A DNA stretch of 14,831 bases from Desulfobacula sp. (GTDB lineage: Bacteria; Desulfobacterota; Desulfobacteria; Desulfobacterales; Desulfobacteraceae). Positions 7,399 to 14,831 of this stretch are shown one piece after another. The stretch is from assembly GCA_011390085.1 (NCBI GenBank), contig JAABTB010000018.1:1-14831 (forward strand), written 5' to 3'. A program made the position numbers and the translations under genes. Position 1 is the stretch's first letter; each line of letters starts with the position of its first letter. The notes below the pieces were generated by a model. The model had not been told where the DNA came from. It was given only the letters and a program-made list of their open reading frames with translations, and made no database searches.

Positions 7399-8724
7399 AT
7401 GAGTCACGAACTGATCGCTGTTTTGATCTTCTCCTCCATGGTCCTCATGCTCCTCACCGGGCAACGGGTCTTTGCCGCCATTGGCGGTGTGGCTGCTTTT
7501 TTTTCGCTCCTCCTCTGGGGAAACGGGGGAGTGGAGATGCCCTTCAACGCCAGCTTTATTCTGCTGAACTGGTATCCTCTCCTGACCCTGCCTTTGTTTA
7601 TTTATATGGGGTATATGTTTTCCGAATCCGGCATCGCCAGTGACCTCTATCGCATGTTCCACGTCTGGACAGGCCCGGTCAACGGCGGTCTGGCCGTGGG
7701 CACCATCGGTCTGATGGTGGCCATATCCGCCATGAACGGCCTGAGTGTGGCCGGTATGGCCATCGGCGCCACCATTGCCCTGCCTGAAATGCTGAAGCGG
7801 AAATACGACAAGGTAATGGTGACCGGTGTCATCCAGGCCGGCAGTTCCCTGGGCATTCTGGTCCCACCCAGCGTGGTATTGGTTCTCTATGGCATGATCG
7901 CCCGGCAGAATGTGGGCCGTTTATGGATGGCCGGGGTTTTCCCCGGCCTTTTGCTGGCTGCCCTGTTTATCCTCTATATTCTTATCCGGTGCAAGCTGAA
8001 TCCGTCTCTCGGACCGGCCCTGTCCCTGGAAGAACGGCAGCAGATCACCTGGAAGGAAAGGTTTGTTCTGCTCCGGGCCGGGATCATTCCCGTGATCATT
8101 ATTATTGCCATGACCGGACTTTTCCTCATGGGTGTCACGAGCCTGGTCGAATGTTCAGCCGCAGGTGCGGCCGCCACCACCCTGGCTGCGGCTTTCAGAC
8201 GCCGTTTGACCTGGAAGGTGATGCAGGACACCCTGCGCAATACCCTGAGTGTCAGTTGCATGTTCATGTGGGTGATTCTGGCGGCCCTGTGTTTCGGGGC
8301 CGTGTTTGACGGACTAGGCGCCGTGCATGCCATAAAATCCCTATTTCTGGATCAGTGGCATCTGACCCCCTGGGGGGTTCTGATCATGATGCAGCTTTCC
8401 TATATCCTCATGGGGATGTTTTTGGATGATACGGCCATGCTCATTATTGTGGCCCCGCTTTATGTCCCCCTGGTCATGAGTCTGGGGTTTGATCCGGTCT
8501 GGTATGGGGTTCTCTACACCATTACCTGCCAGATTGCCTATATTACCCCTCCCTTTGGGTATAATTTGTTTTTGATGAAGGCCATGGCCCCTCCCGAGGT
8601 GTCTTTGGGGGATATTTACCGTTCCATTGTTCCCTTTGCCTTTGTCATGGTGTTTGGATTGATTATGGTCATGATGTTTCCGCAGATTGCGCTGTGGCTG
8701 CCCGATGTCTATTTCGGCAAATAG
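7399..8724 (+). CDS. dctM: TRAP transporter large membrane subunit (DctM family)
   Basis: 441 residues, a normal length for DctM, the ion-coupled permease of a TRAP transporter, with roughly twelve hydrophobic segments. Conserved family stretches are visible: LGILVPPSVVLVLYG in the first half, GMFLDDTAMLIIVAPLYVP in the second half, and ITPPFGYNLFLMKA near the C terminus. The general pattern resembles the mannitol/chloroaromatic branch. The start at 7399 follows AGGGGGG (7383-7388) and lies one base after the dctQ stop; the in-frame ATG at 7351 is inside dctQ and is rejected. The gene ends 19 bases from the stop of the convergent kinase gene, with no convincing terminator between them, so the two transcripts may overlap. 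Confidence 0.95.
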   Translation: MSHELIAVLIFSSMVLMLLTGQRVFAAIGGVAAFFSLLLWGNGGVEMPFNASFILLNWYPLLTLPLFIYMGYMFSESGIASDLYRMFHVWTGPVNGGLAVGTIGLMVAISAMNGLSVAGMAIGATIALPEMLKRKYDKVMVTGVIQAGSSLGILVPPSVVLVLYGMIARQNVGRLWMAGVFPGLLLAALFILYILIRCKLNPSLGPALSLEERQQITWKERFVLLRAGIIPVIIIIAMTGLFLMGVTSLVECSAAGAAATTLAAAFRRRLTWKVMQDTLRNTLSVSCMFMWVILAALCFGAVFDGLGAVHAIKSLFLDQWHLTPWGVLIMMQLSYILMGMFLDDTAMLIIVAPLYVPLVMSLGFDPVWYGVLYTITCQIAYITPPFGYNLFLMKAMAPPEVSLGDIYRSIVPFAFVMVFGLIMVMMFPQIALWLPDVYFGK

Positions 8725-8743
8725 CAGCGAAGAGGGGGTTTGT

Positions 8744-10216
8744 TCAACCCAGGGGAAGGGTAATGGTGAATTCGGTGTATTGGTTCACTTTGGATTGGAC
8801 AGAGATGGTTCCGCCGTGCTGTTTGATGGATCTTGAGGCGATGAAAAGCCCGAGGCCTGTTCCCTTGTTTCCCTTGTCGGAATAGAAGAGGTCAAAGAGT
8901 TTGTCCTTTTTGCCGTCCTCGATTCCCTTGCCGTTGTCCTGGATGGAAAAAATGATGTGGGGGGCTTTGATCCGGGTGGTAAACCGGATCAGGCCCCCTT
9001 CTTTTTTTCCGGAGGCACAGGCTTCCACGGCATTTTCAAGAATACTCATAAAGGCGGACAAGATGGCGGTTTTATCAATATAAAGGCTGACGGCCTCCCC
9101 GGAGCAATCAATGTCCAGTTGGACATTTTCCTTGCCGGCCTTGGGTTTGATGATGGAGACAATCTCGTTGATAAGGTCCTTGAGAAGAACCATGGACCGG
9201 TCCGGTTCCCTTTTTTTGGTATGATAGAGGATATCCAGAACCATCTGGCGGGTTTTGGACATCTTTTCCCGTACAATGCCCCAGCCTTCTTTGATGAGGT
9301 CTGTATTCCCCTTGTCAAGGCCTGAATCAATGAGGTAGGAGCCGCCGTCCAGGCCCGTCAGAACCTGTTTCAATCCGTGGGACACCGAACCGATATGAAG
9401 CCCGAGGGAGGCAAGATGGTCCTGGAGTTCATGGATCAGGGTCACATCGGTGGACATTTCCATGACATGGGTGATCTCCCCTGAATCATCGGTTATGGCC
9501 GAGGTCTGAACATAAATATCTTTTATGCGGCCGTTTTTTAAATGGACTTCAAATTCAGCCGTGTGGGATTTACCGTCCTTAAAGGTTTTGAGCACCGGAC
9601 AGTCAGGGCAGGCGTCATCCCTTCCCTTATAAATCTTATAGCAGAAATTTTTCTTTTCCGGAAAATGGAAATGTTCCCGGAATATCCGGTTGGTTTCAAT
9701 GATATTCAGATCCCTGTCCTGAACCGTGATATAGCAGGGTGCTTCATTGAACAACTGGACGTATCGTTTCTCGGATTCCGTTAGTTTCCGGGTTTTTTCC
9801 TTGACAAGGGACTCAAGATCCCGGGTATAGGACTGTATTTTTTTCCGGTTTTCAATCCTGTCGCAGGCCCGCTTCAGGGCAATATCCAGGACGTCGTTGT
9901 CAATGGGTTTGGAGATAAAATCTACGGCATCCAGCTTCAGGCTTTCAATGGCCAGCTTGTAGTCCCCATGCCCCGTGATCATGATAACTTCCGTGTCGGG
10001 ACTGTGCGTTTTGATATGTTTTAAAAGCGAAAGACCGTCCATCCCAGGCATCCGGATATCGGTGAGAACGATGTCCGGTGATGTGGTGTCTGAAAGAAGA
10101 GCTGCTTTTTTGCCGTCTTCCGCCGTAATGACCTCATATCCCGCATCCTTGAGATAGATGGCCAGGACCTTCCGGATGCCTTCTTCATCATCGGCCAGGA
10201 GAATTTTGGCTGTCAT
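8744..10216 (-). CDS. Receiver-PAS-histidine kinase with cysteine-rich PAS domain
   Basis: 490-residue soluble signalling protein. Residues 1-122 are a receiver with acidic pair D10/E11, phosphoacceptor D53, T81 and K103. A linker helix (about 125-150) leads to a PAS domain (about 150-262) holding C161, C192, C203 and C206; the last three form C-x10-C-x2-CPV. The kinase part has a phospho-His region around H280 (SVSHGLKQVL, lacking the usual HE pair), N-box N395, DNGKGI (427-432) and GTGLGL (452-457). The N-terminal receiver suggests its activity is set by another kinase, possibly the one at the right edge. There are no membrane segments and no DNA-binding domain. It is the last gene of the cluster, 16 bases after the single receiver, with a weak ribosome site. 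It is a paralogue of the 12146-13315 product. Domains are secure; partners are inferred. Confidence 0.92.
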   Translation of the reverse strand: MTAKILLADDEEGIRKVLAIYLKDAGYEVITAEDGKKAALLSDTTSPDIVLTDIRMPGMDGLSLLKHIKTHSPDTEVIMITGHGDYKLAIESLKLDAVDFISKPIDNDVLDIALKRACDRIENRKKIQSYTRDLESLVKEKTRKLTESEKRYVQLFNEAPCYITVQDRDLNIIETNRIFREHFHFPEKKNFCYKIYKGRDDACPDCPVLKTFKDGKSHTAEFEVHLKNGRIKDIYVQTSAITDDSGEITHVMEMSTDVTLIHELQDHLASLGLHIGSVSHGLKQVLTGLDGGSYLIDSGLDKGNTDLIKEGWGIVREKMSKTRQMVLDILYHTKKREPDRSMVLLKDLINEIVSIIKPKAGKENVQLDIDCSGEAVSLYIDKTAILSAFMSILENAVEACASGKKEGGLIRFTTRIKAPHIIFSIQDNGKGIEDGKKDKLFDLFYSDKGNKGTGLGLFIASRSIKQHGGTISVQSKVNQYTEFTITLPLG

Positions 10217-10232
10217 ACGGTTTTATTCCCAT

Positions 10233-10664
10233 CTAGTGATCCGGTTTCGGATAATTTTTTTCTACACAGGTTCTAATGACCGTTTTAAGATATTCGGGAT
10301 CAGCATCTTTTGCAACATAAATTTCAGGTTCAGGCACAGGGTGCTCAAGGGTCACATTCAGCATTTTGATATAATGAAAAAAGGCGCTCCGATCCACCCC
10401 TGAAAAAAAGATAATGGGAAGATCCTTATATTCAGAACAGGCGGCGATTTCCTGGTAAACCAGGCCCCCGCCTTTTTTGGGCATCATGATATCCAGGATA
10501 AGGGCCGAGGGCCTGACCTGTTTGAGAACATCAAGCCCCTCTGAGCCGTCTTTTGCCAGGAGGGGTTCAAACCCCATTGATTTGACCAGGGTCATGAGAT
10601 AAAACCGCATCTGCATTTCATCTTCAAGGATCAGAATCTTTGGCAATTCTTTTTCCTGGGTCAC
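10233..10664 (-). CDS. Single-domain response regulator (CheY-like)
   Basis: 143 residues comprising one receiver domain. Visible are acidic E14/D15 (ILILEDE), phosphoacceptor D58 (ALILDIMMPKKGGG), S88 in the switch position (IIFFSG) and a candidate conserved lysine K119. There is no output domain, so it probably shuttles phosphoryl groups or acts by binding a partner. The start is a GTG codon (10664), 14 bases after the stress-protein stop; downstream ATG codons would remove the acidic pocket. The ribosome site is weak (only a GGGG run in the short spacer), so translation may rely on coupling. A loop between S88 and K119 is longer than in CheY and contains a proline-rich stretch (EHPVPEPE), which is unusual. 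Confident as a receiver; role unknown. Confidence 0.88.
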   Translation of the reverse strand: MTQEKELPKILILEDEMQMRFYLMTLVKSMGFEPLLAKDGSEGLDVLKQVRPSALILDIMMPKKGGGLVYQEIAACSEYKDLPIIFFSGVDRSAFFHYIKMLNVTLEHPVPEPEIYVAKDADPEYLKTVIRTCVEKNYPKPDH

Positions 10665-10678
10665 GTGACGACCCCGGT

Positions 10679-11593
10679 CTATAATTTATCGTCCCTGTTC
10701 ACGCTGGCAACAGGGCAGGCCGATCTTAAGACGACCTGTTCAACGGTGGACCCCAGGAGTGCTTCGTCAGGATCAATGTCCTTTGTATGATGGGCCATAA
10801 CGATGAGGTCGCCGCTGGTTTCCCGGGCAAATTTCAGGAGTTCGACATAGGGGGTGCCTTCCCAGATGGTGATTTCATAATTGTCAAAATCCTTCATCCG
10901 GGGCACATATTCGGTTTCGATTCTTGCCTTGGCCTCTTTTATGCGGCCTTCAATGGATTTTTGTCCGGGTGATACCCCGGCCTGGGAGGTTCCCATATCC
11001 AGGGCATGGAAAATATAAAGCTTGCACCCGATAAATGCGGCCATCTTATAAGCAAATTGAAATGCGGCCATGGAGGCCTTTGAAAAATCGGTTCCAAAAA
11101 TGATTTTATTGAAATACCAGAAACAGGTTTCACAGGGCCTGCTGATGATGAGGACCGGACACCGGGCTTTCTGGGCTACTTTCTGCATGGTGGTGCCCAC
11201 GATTCCCCGGAACCTGGCCGAGCCGGTTTCATCCTGCCGGGTGTGGGCCCCCATGATGATCAGATCCACATCCTCTTTTCTTGCAAATCTTAGTATCTCG
11301 GTGGATGGTATCCCGGCAAGGGCCTCAATCCGGGGACTCCCGTATTTTTGAATCAGGTCCTCATAGGTGGTCTTCATTTCATCTTTGACGAATTCAATAT
11401 ATTCAGGACCCAGATTATCTTCTTCCCCGGTGACATAGTCCCTCACGGAGAAGCTTCCCCCATGGGAAGGGACGCCAAACGCATGATAAAGAACCAGTTC
11501 GGATTTGTATTTTTCGGCCAGCTCAAAAGCAATTTTTGCAGCCGCGTCACAGGCAGGAGAAGCGGTTGTGGCAAAAAGTATTTTTTTAAACAT
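10679..11593 (-). CDS. Tandem universal stress protein (two UspA domains)
   Basis: 304-residue cytoplasmic protein built from two UspA folds, about residues 1-152 and 160-304. Each begins with a hydrophobic strand (KKILFATTAS; NKIIFGTDFS) and ends with a CPV strand (ARCPVLII; SACPVASV). The nucleotide loop G-2x-G-9x-G(S/T) is imperfect: domain 1 has GAHT (115-118) and GT (133-134) with a longer loop, and domain 2 has AHHT (267-270) and GS (281-282). ATP binding is therefore uncertain. The short interdomain segment carries two cysteines (PCETC, 153-157). The start at 11593 is chosen for its ideal AAGGAGGT; an in-frame ATG at 11614 overlaps the upstream gene. A Usp protein (TeaD) is known to modulate a TRAP transporter elsewhere, but here the gene sits in the signalling cluster. 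Confidence 0.92.
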   Translation of the reverse strand: MFKKILFATTASPACDAAAKIAFELAEKYKSELVLYHAFGVPSHGGSFSVRDYVTGEEDNLGPEYIEFVKDEMKTTYEDLIQKYGSPRIEALAGIPSTEILRFARKEDVDLIIMGAHTRQDETGSARFRGIVGTTMQKVAQKARCPVLIISRPCETCFWYFNKIIFGTDFSKASMAAFQFAYKMAAFIGCKLYIFHALDMGTSQAGVSPGQKSIEGRIKEAKARIETEYVPRMKDFDNYEITIWEGTPYVELLKFARETSGDLIVMAHHTKDIDPDEALLGSTVEQVVLRSACPVASVNRDDKL

Positions 11594-11595
11594 AG

Positions 11596-11605
11596 TTACC
11601 TCCTT
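11596..11605 (-). promoter_or_regulatory. Strong ribosome binding site of the stress-protein gene, containing the upstream stop codon
   Basis: On the minus strand this reads AAGGAGGTAA, four bases before the ATG at 11593 counted from the end of AAGGAGGT. The final TAA overlaps it as the stop codon of the 178-residue upstream gene. This supports the 11593 start over 11614 and suggests that ribosomes finishing the upstream gene re-initiate on the stress protein. Confidence 0.8.
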
Positions 11606-12132
11606 ATGGAACATTGTAACGGGTTAAAATTAAAAGACAATTCCCAGGCAACCCCTTCCACGAGCTCAAACAGCGTGTAAAACGTCTCATACTCGAAAAT
11701 GTCCTCCTTATCCCCAAAAACAATATGTTTCAGTTTTCCCAGGGTTAATGTGTGGTCCAATAAAGCTTCGGGATGAAAAAATTTTAAGTCTTTTGTCTTT
11801 TTTTGAATGACTCCTTTCAAGCTGTTATACACGGTTAATTTCGGTTTTCCGGGGAATCCCTGGATTTCGATGGTTTTGTAAAACACCAGGGATTCGATAT
11901 CGTTGATTTTATTCCCTACACTATCATTCTTTGAAATAATTTCAAGCAGAGAGTCAAGGATTTCGCTGAGGTTTTTCAGTTCAGGAGAGCGGCGGATCAT
12001 CAGCAAAAAAGATCTCAAGGTAAAGTCCTTATCCAATTCAATGGGATTTCCAAGCAGTTTCAGCACCGGTCCGGTCTGTTTTACACCCTTTTTCAGAAGG
12101 TTTCCGTATGAATCAATGAAAATCTTTTCCAT
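11596..12132 (-). CDS. Hypothetical protein, 178 residues, AT-rich gene
   Basis: I do not recognise this family. The protein is soluble, Lys/Leu/Phe-rich, with no signal peptide, membrane helix or obvious catalytic motif. It appears to have a helical N-terminal half (LLKKGVKQTG, ILDSLLEIISKND) and a more beta-like C-terminal half. It is probably a real gene: the ATG at 12132 is preceded by AAAGGAGA, it lies 13 bases after the receiver-kinase stop, and its own stop forms part of the next gene's ribosome site. Hand counting of six 60-base lines inside the gene gives about 38% G+C, whereas the neighbouring genes look nearer 50-58%. Its place between a receiver-kinase and a stress protein suggests a partner or output role in the signalling cluster, which is inference only. 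Confidence 0.8.
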   Translation of the reverse strand: MEKIFIDSYGNLLKKGVKQTGPVLKLLGNPIELDKDFTLRSFLLMIRRSPELKNLSEILDSLLEIISKNDSVGNKINDIESLVFYKTIEIQGFPGKPKLTVYNSLKGVIQKKTKDLKFFHPEALLDHTLTLGKLKHIVFGDKEDIFEYETFYTLFELVEGVAWELSFNFNPLQCSIRR

Positions 12133-12145
12133 GGCCGGTCTCCTT

Positions 12146-13315
12146 TCATGCCTTTGTTCTTAAAGGAATCCGGATGATAAATTCAGATCCTTTTCCGGGT
12201 TCGGTGCGAAAGCTGATGGTTCCATGGTGTTCCTCTATGATTTTTTTGGTGGTCATGAGGCCGAATCCGGTTCCGTTCATCCCCTTGGTGGTAATAAATT
12301 CCTTAAACAGGGAGGCCTCTACCGACTCACTCATCCCGGCGCCATTGTCTTTTACCTGGTAGATGATTTCTTTTTCCTGTGCCGTGATGCTGAGCGTCAT
12401 CTGTCTTTGTCCATCCTGATTTTGGCCATCCGGGTCCAAAGATTCATCAAAGGCATCAAAAGCATTGGCGACAAGATTCAGCAGGCAATTGTGGATGGCG
12501 TCGGAATCCAGCAAGGCCAGTTTTTTCTCAGGGGAGGGGAGAAATTTAAAATTTATTTTTTTTTCTTTTGCCTTATGGGTCATGAGTTGAACAATTTCCC
12601 GGGCCGGTGTATTGGGGTTTTCCAGTTGAAAATTCAGCCGGGTGGTTTTGGCATAATTTAAAAGATCCAGGGAGAGCTTGGTGATTTTGTCAATATTCCC
12701 CTTCATCATTTCCCAGCCCTGTTTTAAATACTGCCGGTTCTCATGCTCAATCCCCTGTTCCAGGATAAAGGAACTTCCTTTTAGACCGCCGGCAATATTT
12801 TTAATGGCATGGGACATGCCGGCAATGGTCTGGCCGATGGTCACCAGCTTTTCAGATTCGTTGAGCTTTTTGTCTTTTTCCTCCACAAGGATTTTAAGAT
12901 CTTCCATATAGGTTTTGATATTGCGGCTGATGGCCATCCGGTCCTCGGCCTTTTGGATGGCGGATTCGAGATCCAGGCTGTCAATGGGTTTGGTAATGAA
13001 ATCCGCTGCTTCATACTGAAGGCTTTTAACGGCAAGGTCCATGTCGCCATGGCCCGTGATCATGATCACTTCGGTTTCAGGGTTCAGGTGTTTAATCCGC
13101 TTCAACAGTTCAATCCCGTCAATGCCCGGCATTTTAATATCCGTGATCACAAGGTCGGGGGCCTCACGGACAAAGATGTCCAGCCCGGTTTCACCGTCCG
13201 GTGCCGTCAGGATCGTATATCCGGCCGATTCAAGGGTGATTTTTAAGACTTTGCGGATACCGTCCTCATCATCCACAAGAAGAATTTTTAAGGGATTCAT
13301 GGGACTGGTGTTCAT
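12146..13315 (-). CDS. Receiver-histidine kinase without PAS domain
   Basis: 389-residue soluble protein. Residues about 8-127 are a receiver: D15/D16, phosphoacceptor D59, T87 and K109. A coiled linker (about 133-156) leads directly to the phospho-His helix with H169 (MSHAIKNIAGGL), then the ATPase domain: N-box N284 (NLVANAFDA), DNGAGM (323-328), GTGFGL (348-353). The receiver and linker are closely similar to those of the 490-residue protein at 8744-10216 (62 of 103 receiver positions identical, ungapped hand count), but the PAS domain is absent. The H-box is HxxKN rather than HExxxP. The start at 13315 overlaps the preceding kinase stop (ATGA) and has a GGGGAGG site; ATG at 13300 has none. 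It probably receives phosphoryl from the adjacent kinase. No DNA-binding output is present. Confidence 0.93.
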   Translation of the reverse strand: MNTSPMNPLKILLVDDEDGIRKVLKITLESAGYTILTAPDGETGLDIFVREAPDLVITDIKMPGIDGIELLKRIKHLNPETEVIMITGHGDMDLAVKSLQYEAADFITKPIDSLDLESAIQKAEDRMAISRNIKTYMEDLKILVEEKDKKLNESEKLVTIGQTIAGMSHAIKNIAGGLKGSSFILEQGIEHENRQYLKQGWEMMKGNIDKITKLSLDLLNYAKTTRLNFQLENPNTPAREIVQLMTHKAKEKKINFKFLPSPEKKLALLDSDAIHNCLLNLVANAFDAFDESLDPDGQNQDGQRQMTLSITAQEKEIIYQVKDNGAGMSESVEASLFKEFITTKGMNGTGFGLMTTKKIIEEHHGTISFRTEPGKGSEFIIRIPLRTKA

Positions 13316-14831
13316 TTTGCCCTCCCCTTATCCATTTTAAACCGCAGAGAAAAAACAGCGCCACCAAGGGGATTATTTTTGACGCTGATATCCCCGCCGG
13401 ATTCCCTGATGATGCCATAACTGATAGAAAGGCCCAACCCTGTTCCTTCTCCGACTTTTTTGGTCGTAAAAAAAGGCTCGAAAATTTTATCCATCAGCTC
13501 TGTCGGAATCCCTGTGCCCGTGTCTGCAATACTTGCTGTTACCATTTCTTCATGGGAGGAGGTGGTGATGGTGATCTGCCGGGGGACTCCCTCTTCCTGG
13601 GTTTCCGCCCGCATGACGATGGCATCCCTTGCATTGATGAGAAGGTTGATGAATACCTGTTCCAGACGGACCGGATCAGCCAGAATCAGGGGGAGGTTTT
13701 CGTCAAGCTCCCATTTAACCTTGATTTCTCTTAATTTGAGCTGCTGGCTGAAAATATCAAAGGCCCGTTTAAGGGTGCTGTTGATGTTTACGGGTTCTTT
13801 TGAAAATACTGATTTTCTGCCGAAAAGGCGCATATGGTTGGTGATTTTTGAGGCTCGGTCCACATGATTTTCAATCTCTTCTGCAAGGGTGTTTAAAATT
13901 TCCCGGTCAATGGTTTCATTTTTCTTCAGCTTCCTGGATATGAAGCTGGATGCGGTCTTGATGACGGACAAGGGCTGGTTTAGTTCATGGGCCACCCCTG
14001 TGGCCATTTCTCCCAGGGTTGCCATCTTTCCGGCCTGGATGAGCTGCTGCTCTGTTTCAACGGATAGGGTGATATCAATGACGGTTACCAGAAGCACGGT
14101 TTGTTCCGTGAATTCGGCAGGACTGACCCAGATGTTGACATAAAGGGTTTCCCCGGTTTTTTTCAGATGAACCAGCCGTTCATGAAAGGGTTTTTGGACA
14201 TGGGTTTTAAACTTCTCAAATTTTTCAGCGGTGGGGAAAAGGAGGGAAAAGTCTTTGTTTTCAATCTCTTTCTTGGTATATCCGTATAAATTCAAGGCGC
14301 TGTTGTTGCAGTTGAGGATTTTATAATGGTCCATATCCAGGATAAATATGGGGTTAGGAATGCTTTTGAATATGGCCTGGTATTTCCGTTCGGAATCTTT
14401 GACGATGCCTTCGAGTCTTTTTCTCCTTGAAATATCAATGCTCATCTCCATGGCCGCCACAATATGGCCGTTTTCATCTCTTAAGGGGGCGGTTTTCACA
14501 AACCAGTGGGCGATGGTCCCGTCCTTGTTAATACCGGATTCTTCACTGAAATGGGACTGTCCGTCGGTAAATGTCCTTTCAACCGGGCAGTTGCTGCATT
14601 TCTGACTGAGATTCTTATAAGCAGAATAACAATGATCACCGTATTCAGGCTGGAATTTTTTTGAAAACTCCTTGTTGAATTCGATCAGTTTGTAATCCCT
14701 GCTCTGGACGGTAATGGTGCAGGGAACCTCATCAAAGAGGTTCTGGTACAGGTCTTTCTGCTTATTGAGTTCATCCTGTTTGGTTTTTATTTTCCCTCCC
14801 ATATCTTTGATGGCCAGGGCCAATTTACCGA
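13312..14831 (-). CDS. PAS-PAS sensor histidine kinase, 5' end beyond the window
   Basis: First visible gene of the cluster, partial: the frame is open to the window edge. The earliest visible residues (GKLALAIKDM) look like the end of a HAMP domain, so a membrane sensor region probably lies outside. Numbering from the TTG codon at 14823: a coiled segment, PAS 1 (about 26-132) with C35, C65, C76 and C79 (C-x10-C-x2-CPV), PAS 2 (about 144-255), a classic HisKA box with H279 (GVAHELNQPL), N-box N397, DTGTGIP (434-440) and GEGTGLGL (458-465). All catalytic motifs are intact, so it is a competent kinase and the likely phosphoryl source for the receivers downstream. It overlaps the next gene by four bases. 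The TTG at 14823 is not supported as a true start. Confidence 0.93.
   Translation of the reverse strand, partial: GKLALAIKDMGGKIKTKQDELNKQKDLYQNLFDEVPCTITVQSRDYKLIEFNKEFSKKFQPEYGDHCYSAYKNLSQKCSNCPVERTFTDGQSHFSEESGINKDGTIAHWFVKTAPLRDENGHIVAAMEMSIDISRRKRLEGIVKDSERKYQAIFKSIPNPIFILDMDHYKILNCNNSALNLYGYTKKEIENKDFSLLFPTAEKFEKFKTHVQKPFHERLVHLKKTGETLYVNIWVSPAEFTEQTVLLVTVIDITLSVETEQQLIQAGKMATLGEMATGVAHELNQPLSVIKTASSFISRKLKKNETIDREILNTLAEEIENHVDRASKITNHMRLFGRKSVFSKEPVNINSTLKRAFDIFSQQLKLREIKVKWELDENLPLILADPVRLEQVFINLLINARDAIVMRAETQEEGVPRQITITTSSHEEMVTASIADTGTGIPTELMDKIFEPFFTTKKVGEGTGLGLSISYGIIRESGGDISVKNNPLGGAVFSLRFKMDKGRAK

Noticed and set aside
8736..8750. Bidirectional terminator between the convergent dctM and kinase genes
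   Set aside because: Only a 5-bp stem (GGGTT/AACCC) without a T run; too weak to call.
11594..11614. Earlier ATG for the universal stress protein
   Set aside because: It would overlap the upstream gene and skip the ideal AAGGAGGT site; the Usp fold begins at the next methionine.
14821..14823. TTG as the true start of the edge kinase
   Set aside because: The frame is open to the window edge and the preceding residues look like a HAMP end, so the gene continues outside.

Overview
The window looks like chromosomal DNA from a strictly anaerobic, sulfate-reducer-like bacterium of the Desulfobacterota (probably Desulfobacterales). This is an inference from gene style: a molybdenum hydroxylase with extra iron-sulfur centres, a TRAP transporter, and a set of receiver/PAS/histidine kinases with a tandem universal stress protein. 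No rRNA, tRNA, CRISPR array or insertion sequence was seen.

Region 1 (1-5420, + strand) is a three-gene molybdenum hydroxylase operon of the xanthine dehydrogenase family: a two-[2Fe-2S] subunit (169-717), the molybdopterin catalytic subunit (714-3077) and an FAD subunit (3088-5373). The FAD subunit is the most unusual gene here. Its FAD domain is interrupted by about 440 residues of a complete GltD-like NAD(P)H/FAD/iron-sulfur oxidoreductase, and the host domain resumes afterwards in the same frame. The complex should therefore carry its own pyridine-nucleotide module. The substrate is not determined; an N-heterocyclic or aromatic compound, aldehyde or CoA thioester would all fit the family.

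Region 2 (5421-8724, + strand) is a complete TRAP transporter: a Tat-type lipoprotein binding protein (dctP), then a strong intrinsic terminator or attenuator, then the small (dctQ) and large (dctM) membrane subunits. The simplest reading is that it imports the organic acid used by the upstream enzyme, but only position supports that link.

Region 3 (8744-14831, - strand) converges on the transporter and is a tightly packed signalling cluster read from right to left. It encodes a PAS-PAS histidine kinase (5' end beyond the window), a receiver-kinase, an unrecognised AT-rich small protein, a tandem universal stress protein, a single-domain receiver, and a receiver-PAS-kinase. None of the visible proteins has a DNA-binding domain, so the output of this relay is not apparent. 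Two of the kinases share a PAS domain with four equivalent cysteines, which suggests a metal or redox sensor.
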